A stretch of 64,000 bases of DNA from Thermohalobaculum sp050043005. GTDB lineage: Bacteria > Pseudomonadota > Alphaproteobacteria > Rhodobacterales > Rhodobacteraceae. The stretch spans positions 1 through 64,000 of the forward strand of contig JBHJIZ010000026.1 of assembly GCA_050043005.1 (NCBI GenBank), read 5' to 3'. Shown here piece after piece: positions 50,819 through 59,516 of this stretch. Numbering within the stretch: position 1 is the stretch's first letter; every line of letters starts with the position of its first letter. The translations under genes and the position numbers were made by a program. The notes under the pieces were generated by a model. That model saw nothing but the letters and a program-made list of their open reading frames with translations. It made no database searches and was not told the DNA's origin.

Positions 50819-51025
50819 GTGCAGGTACTGGTACGCGACAACAATGTTGATCAGGCGCTCCGGGCACTCAAGAAGAAGATGCAGCGCGAAGGTGTTTTCC
50901 GCGAGATGAAGTTGCGGCAAGCCTATGAAAAACCTTCGGAAAAGCGTGCGCGCGAAAAGGCGGAAGCGATCCGCCGGGCACGCAAGCTGGCGCGCAAGAA
51001 AGCGCAACGCGAAGGTCTTCTCTGA
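50819..51025 (+). CDS. rpsU: 30S ribosomal protein S21
   Basis: A 68-residue, very basic ribosomal protein: MQVLVRDNNVDQALRALKKK, FREMKLRQAYEKPSEKRARE and a Lys/Arg-rich end. It starts at a GTG, with AAAGGTGG about 8 nt upstream. It is a monocistronic unit with a strong promoter in front and an intrinsic terminator behind. Confidence 0.96.
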   Translation: MQVLVRDNNVDQALRALKKKMQREGVFREMKLRQAYEKPSEKRAREKAEAIRRARKLARKKAQREGLL

Positions 51026-51074
51026 GACACCTGGAACCGCGTTCGGCTGAGTCGTCCGGATGCACTGTCTACCC

Positions 51075-51104
51075 AACCCCCGCAGCGCACGTTGCGGGGG
51101 TTTT
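51075..51104 (+). terminator. Intrinsic terminator of rpsU
   Basis: A perfect 10-bp stem AACCCCCGCA / TGCGGGGGTT with an 8-nt loop ends in TTTTATT. It is 50 bp after rpsU and may also stop the converging kynU transcript. Confidence 0.88.
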
Positions 51105-51116
51105 ATTGTTTGGAAG

Positions 51117-52328
51117 TCAGGTGACCTTGGCCCGGGTCAGGAACCGGGGCTGGTCCCAGCGGCGCTCCGACAGGATCACCGACAAGCGCCTGGCGGCCTC
51201 CCGAACCTCGTCTTCGGTGTTGTAAAGCGGCGCGAACCCGAAGCGGAGCAGATCGGGCGCGCGGAAATCCCCGATGACATTCTCGGCAATCAGCGCCTGC
51301 ATCGTGGCGTAACCTCGATCCTTACCGTCCAGATCCGGCAGATGGAACGAGACCTGGCTGCCACGCAAAGCTCCATCGCGCGGCGTTGCGAGTTCCAGCC
51401 CGAAGCCGGAGCACTGCCGTTCGACTTCCGCTATGAAAAGATCTGCCAAGGCAATCGATTGTGCCCGAATGGCGGAAAGAGCTAGATCGTCCCAAAGATC
51501 CAGCGCCGCATCGAGCGCAACCATGGACAAGATCGGCGGCGTCCCGACACGCATCCGGTCGACCCCTTGGGCGGGCCTGAAATCCAGGTCGAACGCAAAT
51601 GGCGCTTCATGGCCCATCCATCCGCCCAACGCGGGCGCGATGCGGTCGGCGTGATCGGGGCGGACATAAAGGAATGCGGGGGCACCCGGGCCGCCATTCA
51701 GGTACTTGTACCCGCACCCGACCGCGAAATCCGCACGGCAGCCTTGCAGATCCACCGGCAGCGCTCCTGCCGAATGGGCAAGATCCCAGATCACCAATGC
51801 ACCGGCGTCATGCGCCTTTGCCGTGATCGCTGCCATGTCGTGCAGCCGCCCTGTCCGATAATCGACCTGGGTCAGCATTACGACCGCAACAGTTTCATCG
51901 ATGGTCTCCAGGACTGTATCCGGTGCCACGATCTTCAGATCGTCTGGCGAACGCATCGCGCCGAGCAGACCCTGAGCCACGTACAAATCCGTCGGGAAGT
52001 TCCCCATGTCGGACAGCACGACGCGCCGACCAGACAGCGACAGAGCGGCCGACAAGACCTTGAACAGGTTCACGCTGGTCGAATCGCACGCCATGACCGA
52101 GCCCGGCTCCGCCCCGATCAGCCGCGCAATCCGGTCTCCGATCCGCGATGGCAGATCGATCCAGCCAGCAGCGTTCCATCCCCGGATCAGCATCTTTCCC
52201 CAATGGTCCGAGACAGCTTCGGCAACCCGGGCTTTCGCGGCCACCGGCAGCGGACCCAGCGAGTTGCCATCCAGATAGATCACGCCGTCGGGCAAATCGA
52301 ACAGGCGGCGTTGCGGTAGTGAGGTCAT
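51117..52328 (-). CDS. kynU: Kynureninase
   Basis: 403 residues from the ATG at 52328; a GTG 5 codons upstream is an alternative. It is a PLP enzyme cleaving kynurenine to anthranilate and alanine in tryptophan catabolism. Family features are VIYLDGNSLGPLPVAAKARV, DSTSVNLFKVLSAAL, the aspartate in VIWDLAHSAGALPVDL, the PLP lysine at about residue 208 in GCGYKYLNGGPGAPAFLYV, and GGWMGHEAPF. No other kyn gene is in the window. The downstream neighbour on this strand would be read through the rpsU terminator. Confidence 0.93.
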   Translation of the reverse strand: MTSLPQRRLFDLPDGVIYLDGNSLGPLPVAAKARVAEAVSDHWGKMLIRGWNAAGWIDLPSRIGDRIARLIGAEPGSVMACDSTSVNLFKVLSAALSLSGRRVVLSDMGNFPTDLYVAQGLLGAMRSPDDLKIVAPDTVLETIDETVAVVMLTQVDYRTGRLHDMAAITAKAHDAGALVIWDLAHSAGALPVDLQGCRADFAVGCGYKYLNGGPGAPAFLYVRPDHADRIAPALGGWMGHEAPFAFDLDFRPAQGVDRMRVGTPPILSMVALDAALDLWDDLALSAIRAQSIALADLFIAEVERQCSGFGLELATPRDGALRGSQVSFHLPDLDGKDRGYATMQALIAENVIGDFRAPDLLRFGFAPLYNTEDEVREAARRLSVILSERRWDQPRFLTRAKVT

Positions 52329-52349
52329 GGCATGTCTCGACACTTGGTT

Positions 52350-53171
52350 TCAGGACAGTGCGTCAAGAAACTTGATCGCATGGATCCCTGCGCCGAACAG
52401 GCGCAGATCGTTGTGATTGCCCTCCGGATAGGCATGGAATGCCTTGGGGCCAATGGCGGCTTCATAGAGCTTTCGACCTTGCTCGAAGGGGATGATCTCG
52501 TCATCGACGCCGTGCTGTATCAGCAGCGGAGTATTGATGCTCCCGATAACATCGATTGTTTCCCATCGCTGGTCCGGCAGGATGAGGCAAGCGGGCACCA
52601 GCGGATAGCGATACTCCGCAGCCTCGCACAGCCGCGAAAACGGAGCTTCCAGAAGCAGCGCCTTCGATGACCTTTGTGCCGCGACCTGGGCGGCGACCGC
52701 TGCCCCCAGACTGACGCCAGCAATCACGGGCGGCAAGGGCGCATTGTCGAGCAGTGTCGGCAACGCATCGTAGAGACGAACGCCGTCAGAGATGATGTCG
52801 TCCTGGTCGGGAACACCCGCACCGCCACCCGCGCCGCGATAGTTCATGGCTACGATGCCGAACCCGGCCAGTGCATACTCGGCCAGTTTCGGCGCGGTCG
52901 CGGGCAACGATCCGGAGTTGCCCGTGAAGTACAGGACCACCGGTCGGTCCGGCCGAGGTGGATCTACCCAGGCCAGGATCTCGATGCCGGCTTCGGCCTC
53001 GATCCGCGCGACACTGGCACCCGGTACGCCCGAGACCTGTTCCGCCGACGGCCAATCTTCGAACGGATAGATCAGCGAATAGCGTTGAACGAGCAAGGCA
53101 ACACATACGATCACCCAGGCTGCCAGCGCCAGCACCGCGAAGGCCAGAATGATGCCATTCAGGAGGCGCAA
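52350..53171 (-). CDS. Membrane-anchored alpha/beta hydrolase
   Basis: 273 residues. An N-terminal membrane anchor (IILAFAVLALAAWVIVCVAL) precedes a serine-hydrolase domain resembling the ABHD13/BEM46 group. The oxyanion segment is PVVLYFTGNSGSLP and the nucleophile serine is in VIAGVSLGAAVAAQVA. The acid is in HGVDDEIIPFEQG and the histidine in PEGNHNDLRLFG. The substrate is unknown. It lies 21 bp upstream of kynU and 9 bp downstream of gloB on the same strand. Confidence 0.82.
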   Translation of the reverse strand: MRLLNGIILAFAVLALAAWVIVCVALLVQRYSLIYPFEDWPSAEQVSGVPGASVARIEAEAGIEILAWVDPPRPDRPVVLYFTGNSGSLPATAPKLAEYALAGFGIVAMNYRGAGGGAGVPDQDDIISDGVRLYDALPTLLDNAPLPPVIAGVSLGAAVAAQVAAQRSSKALLLEAPFSRLCEAAEYRYPLVPACLILPDQRWETIDVIGSINTPLLIQHGVDDEIIPFEQGRKLYEAAIGPKAFHAYPEGNHNDLRLFGAGIHAIKFLDALS

Positions 53172-53180
53172 CCGCAGTGC

Positions 53181-53948
53181 CTAGAAGCTGTCCTTGCGTC
53201 GACGGACCTCGGCAAAGGTGCTGGCATCATCAGCGCCCGCCAATCCAACCGACGCCTTCACCGACAACTCAATCGCGCGCAGGAACGGGTTAGTGGCCTT
53301 CTCCTCGGCCATGCTGACCGGCACGATGAACTCGCCCGCGGCGTCCGCTGCCTTGATCGATTCGATCCGGTCCAGCAGCGCCTGATTGTCGGGCTCGATC
53401 GACAGCGCGAAGCGTCCGTTCGCCTGCCCGTAATTGTGACCGGAGTAGATCATCATGTCGTCCGGCATGCCCAGGAACTTGGACAGGCTCTCCCACATCA
53501 TCGCGTGGGTGCCCTCGAACACGCGCCCGCAGCCCAGCGCCATCAGACTGTCCGCCGTGAACGCGGCCTTGTCGTCGTCCATGATGAATGCAATGTGCCC
53601 GATCGTGTGACCGGATACGTCTATGACCCGCGCCGTGCTCTCACCCAGTGTCACGGTCTCGCCCTCGGATAATTCCTTGTCCAATGCAGGCAGCCGCGCC
53701 CGGTCCTTGGCGTGACCGACGACCTTGGCGCCATACTTCGCAACCAGATCCGGAACGCCTTCGGTATGGTCGCCGTGGTGATGCGTGATCCAGATCTGGT
53801 CCAGGCCCCAACCGCGTGCCTCCAGCGCGTCAACGATGGGATCAACCGATGGCGCGTCGATCAAAGCCGTCTCGCCGGATCCCTGATCATGGACGAGATA
53901 AGCATAGTTGTCCGACCGGCATGGAACGGTGACGATTTCGACGGGCAT
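53181..53948 (-). CDS. gloB: Hydroxyacylglutathione hydrolase (glyoxalase II)
   Basis: 255 residues from the ATG at 53948. GGAG is 8 nt upstream of it but only 2 nt from the ATG at 53954. Metal sites are WITHHHGDHTEG, the His in SGHTIGHIAF, the bridging Asp in AAFTADSLMALGCGR, and MIYSGHNYGQANGRFALSIE. The start MPVEIVTVPCRSDNYAYLVH is classic GloB. It hydrolyses S-lactoylglutathione in methylglyoxal detoxification. Confidence 0.94.
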   Translation of the reverse strand: MPVEIVTVPCRSDNYAYLVHDQGSGETALIDAPSVDPIVDALEARGWGLDQIWITHHHGDHTEGVPDLVAKYGAKVVGHAKDRARLPALDKELSEGETVTLGESTARVIDVSGHTIGHIAFIMDDDKAAFTADSLMALGCGRVFEGTHAMMWESLSKFLGMPDDMMIYSGHNYGQANGRFALSIEPDNQALLDRIESIKAADAAGEFIVPVSMAEEKATNPFLRAIELSVKASVGLAGADDASTFAEVRRRKDSF

Positions 53949-54018
53949 GGGCATTTCTCCGGTGTTGGGTTAGTGTGATCCTGTCCGATCAGGCGGACGG
54001 TTGCAATGCGGGCCAAGA

Positions 54019-54780
54019 ATGCATCTGGATGTCGTTGAACTCCGGCGGTTCTACACCTCGACCCAACTGGGTCAGCTGGCGCAGCGCGCGATCCGCGAGC
54101 AACTTCGGGACCTGTGGCCGAACGTCAAAGGGCAGTCGGTTGTCGGCTTCGGGTATGCCGCGCCGTTCCTGCGTCCGTTCATGGCCGATGCGACACGCAC
54201 GCTCTGCCTGATGCCGTCGCAACAGGGTGTTTGTGCATGGCCGGGTGAGGGACCGAACCTGAGCGCACTGGTCGAGGAAACGCTGTGGCCCTTGCCGGGG
54301 GGCTTCGCCGACCGGCTGATCGTCGCCCATGGGCTGGAAACGTGCGAGCGGCCTGCCGCACTTCTGGACGAGATCTGGCGCGTTCTGGCACCGGGCGGGC
54401 GCGTTGTGTTCATCGTTCCGAACCGCACAAGCATGTGGGCCCGGCGCGAAGGTACTCCCTTCAGCGTCGGTCGGCCTTACTCCTACCGTCAGCTTGAAGA
54501 TGCCATTTCAGCCCAGCGGTTTACGCCGGTTCGGCATGCGGCGGCGCTGTATCATCCGCCAAGCCATCGTCGCTTCTGGATTCGCTCTGCCCCGACGATC
54601 GAGCGTTTGGGCCAACGTCTGGACGCGCGACGCCTCGCGGGTCTCGTGATGCTCGAGGCCGAGAAGCGCGTCTACATCACGCCACAGTCCGGATCCCGCG
54701 TCAGCGCGCGGGAGCCTATCCGTGTTTTGACAGGTCTCGGCGCGCCCGCGCCGAAGCCGGCCGGGCGCTCGTCGGACTGA
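54019..54780 (+). CDS. Class I SAM-dependent methyltransferase
   Basis: 253 residues from the ATG at 54019 (MHLDVVELRRFYTSTQLGQL). A Rossmann core is visible but degenerate: SVVGFGYAAPFLRPFM replaces the usual glycine motif, with FADRLIVAHGLETCERPAAL and IWRVLAPGGRVVFIVPNRTS as the later strands. This methyltransferase is regularly found divergent to gloB in Rhodobacterales. The substrate is unknown. Confidence 0.8.
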   Translation: MHLDVVELRRFYTSTQLGQLAQRAIREQLRDLWPNVKGQSVVGFGYAAPFLRPFMADATRTLCLMPSQQGVCAWPGEGPNLSALVEETLWPLPGGFADRLIVAHGLETCERPAALLDEIWRVLAPGGRVVFIVPNRTSMWARREGTPFSVGRPYSYRQLEDAISAQRFTPVRHAAALYHPPSHRRFWIRSAPTIERLGQRLDARRLAGLVMLEAEKRVYITPQSGSRVSAREPIRVLTGLGAPAPKPAGRSSD

Positions 54781-54791
54781 TCGCTTCCGGA

Positions 54792-55001
54792 TCAATCCTG
54801 ACCTGTCAGCCAAGGCCACGCAAATGTGTCCAGGGCCACGAGTGCAGCAGCAACGCCCGCCACAGCCAAAATTTCGGAATAGTAGTCTCTTGCGGCCTCG
54901 ACCTGCTCCACAACGCTTGCCCATGCATCCGCAGGCAATGCGAAAGCCGATGCTGCAAGCAGCGTGAAGACTGTCGTTCGGATCATCAGTGTACGTGTCA
55001 T
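54792..55001 (-). CDS. Small exported or membrane protein, unknown
   Basis: 69 residues. A signal-peptide-like start (TLMIRTTVFTLLAASAFALP with an ADAWA cleavage site) is followed by a second hydrophobic stretch (ILAVAGVAAALVALDTFAWP). GGGGAAGGG lies just before the ATG. It abuts an unusually AT-rich upstream region. There is no recognisable family; it is kept because the start, Shine-Dalgarno and signal peptide agree. Confidence 0.5.
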   Translation of the reverse strand: MTRTLMIRTTVFTLLAASAFALPADAWASVVEQVEAARDYYSEILAVAGVAAALVALDTFAWPWLTGQD

Positions 55002-55030
55002 GTGCCCTTCCCCGAGTTCGGTTGCTAACT

Positions 55031-55130
55031 GTCATTTTGATATCCAGTCTACATATAAATGTCAAATTAAATTTTATTTTGATATTTAATTATATTCTAT
55101 GAATTATTCCAATGCCTTAATCGATTCTCG
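55031..55130. promoter_or_regulatory. AT-rich intergenic island
   Basis: About 100 bp of markedly AT-rich DNA in an otherwise GC-rich window. It contains ATTTTGATAT twice (near 55034 and 55075) and several AAATTAAATTTT-like runs. It lies upstream of the small exported protein (minus strand) and about 120 bp upstream of the nitronate monooxygenase-like gene (plus strand). It probably holds promoters and binding sites, and no ORF fits. Confidence 0.45.
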
Positions 55131-55250
55131 CCCCCTGAAGCGGCATACACCCGAGCCAAGGTTGCGAAGAAAATCGATTCGATTCCGTTTGCGGGCAGAG
55201 ATCGTTCCGGCGAAGCTGAAACGACCGAAGCAGTGCAAGACGGGGGCAAC

Positions 55251-56324
55251 ATGTGGACCGACAGACGGTTGATGGACCTACTGGATCTGGATCACCCGAT
55301 CATCCAGGCCCCGATGGCCGGGGCATCTACGCCTGCCATGGCGGCGGCCGCGGCGAACGCCGGGTGCCGCGGCTCGCTTGGTTGCGCAATGATGACGCCC
55401 GAGAGCTATCGGACCGCTTTCCAAACCCTGAGGGATGGCACCAATCGCCGGGTCAACATGAACTTCTTCTGCCACGCACCGCCCGTTCACGACGAAGCAG
55501 CAAACCAGCGTGTGACCGAGCGCCTGAAGCCGCTCTACGCCGAAGCCGGGATCGCGGCTCTGCCAGAAATCCGCCCGACCCACTTCCCTTACGGCGCCGA
55601 GATGCATGCCGAGATCATGGACACACGCCCCGGCGTGGTCAGCTTTCACTTCGGCCTACCGGAACAACGGTTCGTCGATGATTTGAAGGATGAAGGCGCC
55701 GTGATTCTTTGCTCGGCAACAACACCGGACGAGGCCCGCGAACAGGAATCCCGCGGCGTCGACGCGATCATCGCCCAGGGATGGGAAGCCGGAGGCCATC
55801 ATGGGTTCTACCTGAACGACCGACCCTCGCAGATAGGAACGATGGCGCTGGTGCCTGCGTTGGTGGATGCAGTCGAGGTGCCCGTGGTAGCCGCAGGCGG
55901 CATCGCCGACGGCCGTGGCATCGTCGCGGCGCTGGCGCTGGGTGCCGCGGGCGTGCAGATTGGTACGGCCTTTCTGACCACAGAGGAAACCGGAATCCCG
56001 CAGGCTCACAAACAGGTGCTGCTTGAAGCAAACGGCGCGGATACCCGCCCGACGCGCGCATTTTCGGGCCGACCGGCACGCGGCGTCGTCAACCGCTACA
56101 TGGACTATATGGAGCCAATCGAGGATCGGCTTCCCGATTTCCCGCTGATGAATACGTTGACCGGGCCTTTGCGCAAGGCAGGTGCTGCCAAAGATGACCC
56201 GGATATGTTGTCTCTCTGGTCCGGGCAGGGCGTGGGCTTGAACCAATCCGGCACGGTCGCTGAAACCATTGAACGTCTGGTGTCGGAAACTCGCGACGTG
56301 CTTGGCCGTTTGCCGAGCGCTTGA
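55251..56324 (+). CDS. Nitronate monooxygenase / 2-nitropropane dioxygenase family flavoprotein
   Basis: 357 residues from the ATG at 55251. It is an FMN TIM barrel of the NMO/2NPD family: LDHPIIQAPMAGASTPAMAA at the start, DAIIAQGWEAGGHHGFYLND (the conserved G-H pair), VPVVAAGGIADGRGIVAALA and GAAGVQIGTAFLTTEE as the phosphate-binding strands. Such enzymes oxidise propionate-3-nitronate or act as enoyl or quinone reductases, and the exact activity is unknown. It is followed by hisC after a 146-bp gap. Confidence 0.88.
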   Translation: MWTDRRLMDLLDLDHPIIQAPMAGASTPAMAAAAANAGCRGSLGCAMMTPESYRTAFQTLRDGTNRRVNMNFFCHAPPVHDEAANQRVTERLKPLYAEAGIAALPEIRPTHFPYGAEMHAEIMDTRPGVVSFHFGLPEQRFVDDLKDEGAVILCSATTPDEAREQESRGVDAIIAQGWEAGGHHGFYLNDRPSQIGTMALVPALVDAVEVPVVAAGGIADGRGIVAALALGAAGVQIGTAFLTTEETGIPQAHKQVLLEANGADTRPTRAFSGRPARGVVNRYMDYMEPIEDRLPDFPLMNTLTGPLRKAGAAKDDPDMLSLWSGQGVGLNQSGTVAETIERLVSETRDVLGRLPSA

Positions 56325-56470
56325 ACTCTGATCGACGACTACCCATCAGCCCAACTCCGCCGGGTCACCGCCCTCTCTCGCAGAGAGGAACGATAACGAG
56401 CACAACCCGGGGCTGGAAACCCGCAACGAATGCCGCTAGTCAGCCGCGATCCGAGAGAATGGGGCTTGCC

Positions 56471-57559
56471 ATGACTGTTCACCCAACGATCCAGCCACGC
56501 CCGGGCATTCTGGACATCGCGCCTTATGTCGGCGGGGCCAGCACCATCGAGGGTGCCAACCGCTCGATCAAGCTGAGCGCGAATGAAAACCCCCATGGTC
56601 CTTCGGAAAAAGCGATCGAGGCTTATCGCGCGATGTCGGGAGAACTCGGCCTCTACCCCGAAGATCACACCCCGTTGTTCGATGCGCTCGCGCGCGTCCA
56701 CGGGCTGGATGCGAAACGGATCGTGCTTGGTAACGGTTCGGACGAACTGATCGCAATGCTGTGCAAGGCCTATGCGGGCGAGGGCGACGAGGTTCTTTTC
56801 TCGGCGCATGGCTTCCTGATGTACCGGCTGTCCGCACTGGGCGCGTCCGCGACGCCGGTCACGGTGCCGGAACAGGATCTGTGTCTGGATGTTGACGCGA
56901 TGATCGGCGCACTGAACGCACGAACGCGGCTGGTCTTTGTTGCGAACCCGAACAATCCGACCGGCACGATGGTGGGCCGCGCGGAACTCGAGCGCCTTGC
57001 CGATGCTCTGCCACCGCAGGCGCTGCTGGTGATCGACTCGGCCTATGCAGAATACCTGCGGCCCGAAGAGGACGACGGCGCGCTTGAACTCGCGGCCAGC
57101 AGAGAAAATGTCGTGACCACACGGACCTTCTCGAAGATCTATGGGCTTGGCGCGCTCCGCATCGGCTGGATGCACGGACCGGAGCACGTGTGCGCCGTCA
57201 TGCATCGCGTGCGCGGGCCGTTCAACGTGACCCGCCCTGCCCTGGTGGCCGGTCTGGCCGCCATGGCCGATCAAGCATATGTCGATCACTGCCGCGTGAC
57301 CAACGAGGTCTGGCGCGACTGGCTGACCAAGGAACTCAATTCGGTCGAGGGCCTGTCCGTCACGCCGTCCAAGGGCAACTTCCTGCTGGTCCATGCAGGA
57401 GACCGCGTGGCGGCGTTCGATGCCCACCTGAAATCGCGCGGTTTGATCGCTCGCCTGGTCGGCGGGTACGGCCTGCCCGAGCATATCCGGATCTCGATTG
57501 GGGACGAAACCGCCTGTCGCCTGGTCGCCGAAGCTGCCCGCGCCTTTCCAGCCGCATGA
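56471..57559 (+). CDS. hisC: Histidinol-phosphate (aromatic) aminotransferase
   Basis: 362 residues from the ATG at 56471; the in-frame upstream region is not conserved-looking. It is a fold-type I PLP enzyme: LSANENPHGPSEKAIEAYR, LGNGSDELIAMLCKAYAGEG, VFVANPNNPTGTM, VIDSAYAEYL and the PLP lysine 222 in TRTFSKIYGLGALRIGWMHG. Coupled by ATGA to an arogenate/prephenate dehydrogenase, it may serve tyrosine/phenylalanine synthesis as well as histidine. Confidence 0.93.
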   Translation: MTVHPTIQPRPGILDIAPYVGGASTIEGANRSIKLSANENPHGPSEKAIEAYRAMSGELGLYPEDHTPLFDALARVHGLDAKRIVLGNGSDELIAMLCKAYAGEGDEVLFSAHGFLMYRLSALGASATPVTVPEQDLCLDVDAMIGALNARTRLVFVANPNNPTGTMVGRAELERLADALPPQALLVIDSAYAEYLRPEEDDGALELAASRENVVTTRTFSKIYGLGALRIGWMHGPEHVCAVMHRVRGPFNVTRPALVAGLAAMADQAYVDHCRVTNEVWRDWLTKELNSVEGLSVTPSKGNFLLVHAGDRVAAFDAHLKSRGLIARLVGGYGLPEHIRISIGDETACRLVAEAARAFPAA

Positions 57560-58476
57560 CACAAATCGTCGGTAAACTCGCACTGGTCGGGCTTGGCCTG
57601 ATCGGCTCATCGATTGCATGGGCGGCGAAACGCGCAAACTCGGCCGGAGAAATCGTTGGCACGGCACGGTCCCCAGAGACGCGCGCGCGTGCGTCAGAGC
57701 TTGGGTTTTGTGACCGGATCGTCGAAACCGCCGCCGAGGCAGCCGAGGATGCCGATCTCGTCATCGTCTGCGTTCCCGTCGGTGCCTGCGGAGCCGTGAC
57801 GGCCGAGATTGCACCTGTGCTCAAGCCAGGCGCCATCGTCTCGGATGTCGGCTCGACCAAGCGGTCGGTGATCGACGCCATGGCGTCCCATGTCCCCGAA
57901 CACGCCCATTTCATTCCCGGCCACCCGTTGGCGGGGACCGAGTATTCTGGCCCGGACGCGGGCTTCGCCGAGCTTTATGACAACCGCTGGTGCCTGCTCA
58001 CGCCGGTCGGGACGCCACAGGCCGAAGCGCTCGACCTGCTGACCCGCTTCTGGGAAAGCCTGGGCGCCAATGTCGAAAGCATGGACCCTGACCATCACGA
58101 CCTCGTCGTCGCGGTGACCAGCCACGTGCCACATGCCATCGCCTACACAATGTGCGGCGTTGCGGACGACCTTCGCCGTGTCACGGATCGCGAGGTTGTT
58201 CAGTTCTCGGCCGCAGGCTTTCGCGATTTCACTCGCATTGCGGCCTCGGACCCGACCATGTGGCGTGACGTTTTTCTGAACAACAAGGATGCAACGATCG
58301 AAATCCTCGGACGGTTCGTTGAAGAGCTCATGAGCCTGCAACGCGCGATCCGCCTCGGCGACGGGGACCACCTGCACGAATACTTTACGCGGACGCGTGC
58401 GATCCGGCGCTCGATCATCGAGGCCGGTCAGGACACCTCTGCGCCGAACTTCGGACGTAGCGCAGGCGAGAGCTGA
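57556..58476 (+). CDS. tyrC: Prephenate/arogenate dehydrogenase
   Basis: 306 residues from the ATG at 57556, which overlaps the hisC stop. The NAD-binding LALVGLGLIGSSIAWAAKR leads. IVSDVGSTKRSVIDAM, the catalytic histidine in HFIPGHPLAGTEYSGPDAGF, and the helical dimer domain with VVAVTSHVPHAIAYTMCG and FRDFTRIAASDPTMWRDVFL complete the TyrA fold. It is the last oxidative step to tyrosine. No chorismate mutase domain is attached. Whether it prefers arogenate or prephenate is not decidable from sequence. Confidence 0.92.
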   Translation: MTQIVGKLALVGLGLIGSSIAWAAKRANSAGEIVGTARSPETRARASELGFCDRIVETAAEAAEDADLVIVCVPVGACGAVTAEIAPVLKPGAIVSDVGSTKRSVIDAMASHVPEHAHFIPGHPLAGTEYSGPDAGFAELYDNRWCLLTPVGTPQAEALDLLTRFWESLGANVESMDPDHHDLVVAVTSHVPHAIAYTMCGVADDLRRVTDREVVQFSAAGFRDFTRIAASDPTMWRDVFLNNKDATIEILGRFVEELMSLQRAIRLGDGDHLHEYFTRTRAIRRSIIEAGQDTSAPNFGRSAGES

Positions 58477-58477
58477 C

Positions 58478-59158
58478 TTGGCAGCACGTTCGACCTTCGC
58501 AGCGCTTTGCGCGCTGGTCCTGCTGATCGGCTGTGCCGAGGCAGAAGTCGCCAATGTCTCCGAAAACACCTCCGGCATTCCGATGCCGCCGATCAAACCG
58601 CCAATTCCCGGAACAACAGTATCGGGCGGCAACAGCGGCGGCGTCTGCGGTGATCCGAGACTGACGGGCAAGCGCATCCCGCCGGTGACCGGGCGCCTCG
58701 CCGCCTGCGGAATTCAGGACGCCGTGCGCATCACCCATGTCGCGGGGATCAAACTCTCGCCCCCGGCACGGCTGAACTGTCAGACGGACCGGACCTTAGC
58801 CGACTGGCTGCCCGGTCCCGAGACCGCGCGCGCCAGATCGCGCCTGGGCAGTCCGATCAATCGCGTCAATGTCTTTGCATCCTTTGCCTGCCGCAGCCGG
58901 AACAGCCAACGCGGCGCCCGACTGTCCGAGCACTCGTTCGGCCGCGCGATCGATATCGGCGGTGTCACGCTTGCCAGTGGTCGTGAGATCAGCGTGCTGA
59001 ACGATTGGGGCAATGGCAGCGCTGGCGCCTGGTTGCGCGAGGTCTGGCGCGACGCCTGCGGACCGTTCAAGACGGTGCTTGGGCCGGAAAGCGACCGCTT
59101 CCACAGAAACCACTTCCACTTCGACACAGCGCAAAGACGCAGCACCTTCTGCCGTTAA
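58478..59158 (+). CDS. Extensin-like lipoprotein
   Basis: 226 residues from a TTG at 58478, one base after the tyrC stop. That start gives a proper lipoprotein signal, AARSTFAALCALVLLIGC, with a lipobox cysteine; the ATG at 58397 lies inside tyrC. A Pro-rich spacer (IPMPPIKPPIPG) precedes the extensin-like C-terminal domain. That domain contains RLSEHSFGRAIDIGG and RNHFHFD, a peptidase-like His/Asp set reminiscent of D-Ala-D-Ala metallopeptidases. It is likely outer-membrane associated and acts on the cell wall. Confidence 0.85.
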   Translation: MAARSTFAALCALVLLIGCAEAEVANVSENTSGIPMPPIKPPIPGTTVSGGNSGGVCGDPRLTGKRIPPVTGRLAACGIQDAVRITHVAGIKLSPPARLNCQTDRTLADWLPGPETARARSRLGSPINRVNVFASFACRSRNSQRGARLSEHSFGRAIDIGGVTLASGREISVLNDWGNGSAGAWLREVWRDACGPFKTVLGPESDRFHRNHFHFDTAQRRSTFCR

Positions 59159-59516
59159 GCATCGGCGCGACGACCCGATGCAACCACCTTGATTCAAAAT
59201 TTTACAAAGTTTTAAGGGCCCGGCGTTAGACATATGCGCGGATCCCGAGGCGATATTGACATCAAAGATGTCGCTTTGCTGTTGCAACGAGCGGTGTGGA
59301 CCGGTCTGACAAACCGTTGCCTACGTCGCGGCGCGAGCCGAAAAACTCTCGTGGCAGCGCTGTCACATTCTGTTCTGACGACCCCGCCTCACCCGCGGAC
59401 GTCCCCTGGAACAACCCGGCGGAACCCCCGCCAGCTCTTTGCAAGAGCTTCATGACATCGCTGCGGCCCGAAATGGCCGCCTGGCGATGGTCGTGTTTCG
59501 CCAGTTCTCCCGGTCT
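59159..59516. other. 358-bp gap between convergent genes, no gene recognised
   Basis: Short overlapping frames exist on both strands, but none has a credible start context or family look. There is an AT-rich patch near 59185-59215 with TTGATT and TTTAAG 16 bp apart, and a dyad GACATC-AAA-GATGTC at 59258-59272. A small RNA or simply a long 3' region are both possible. Confidence 0.4.

Noticed and set aside
59234..59455. A 73-codon plus-strand frame in the gap after the extensin-like gene
   Set aside because: There is no Shine-Dalgarno, the composition is basic and proline-rich, and it is not family-like. It is probably spurious.
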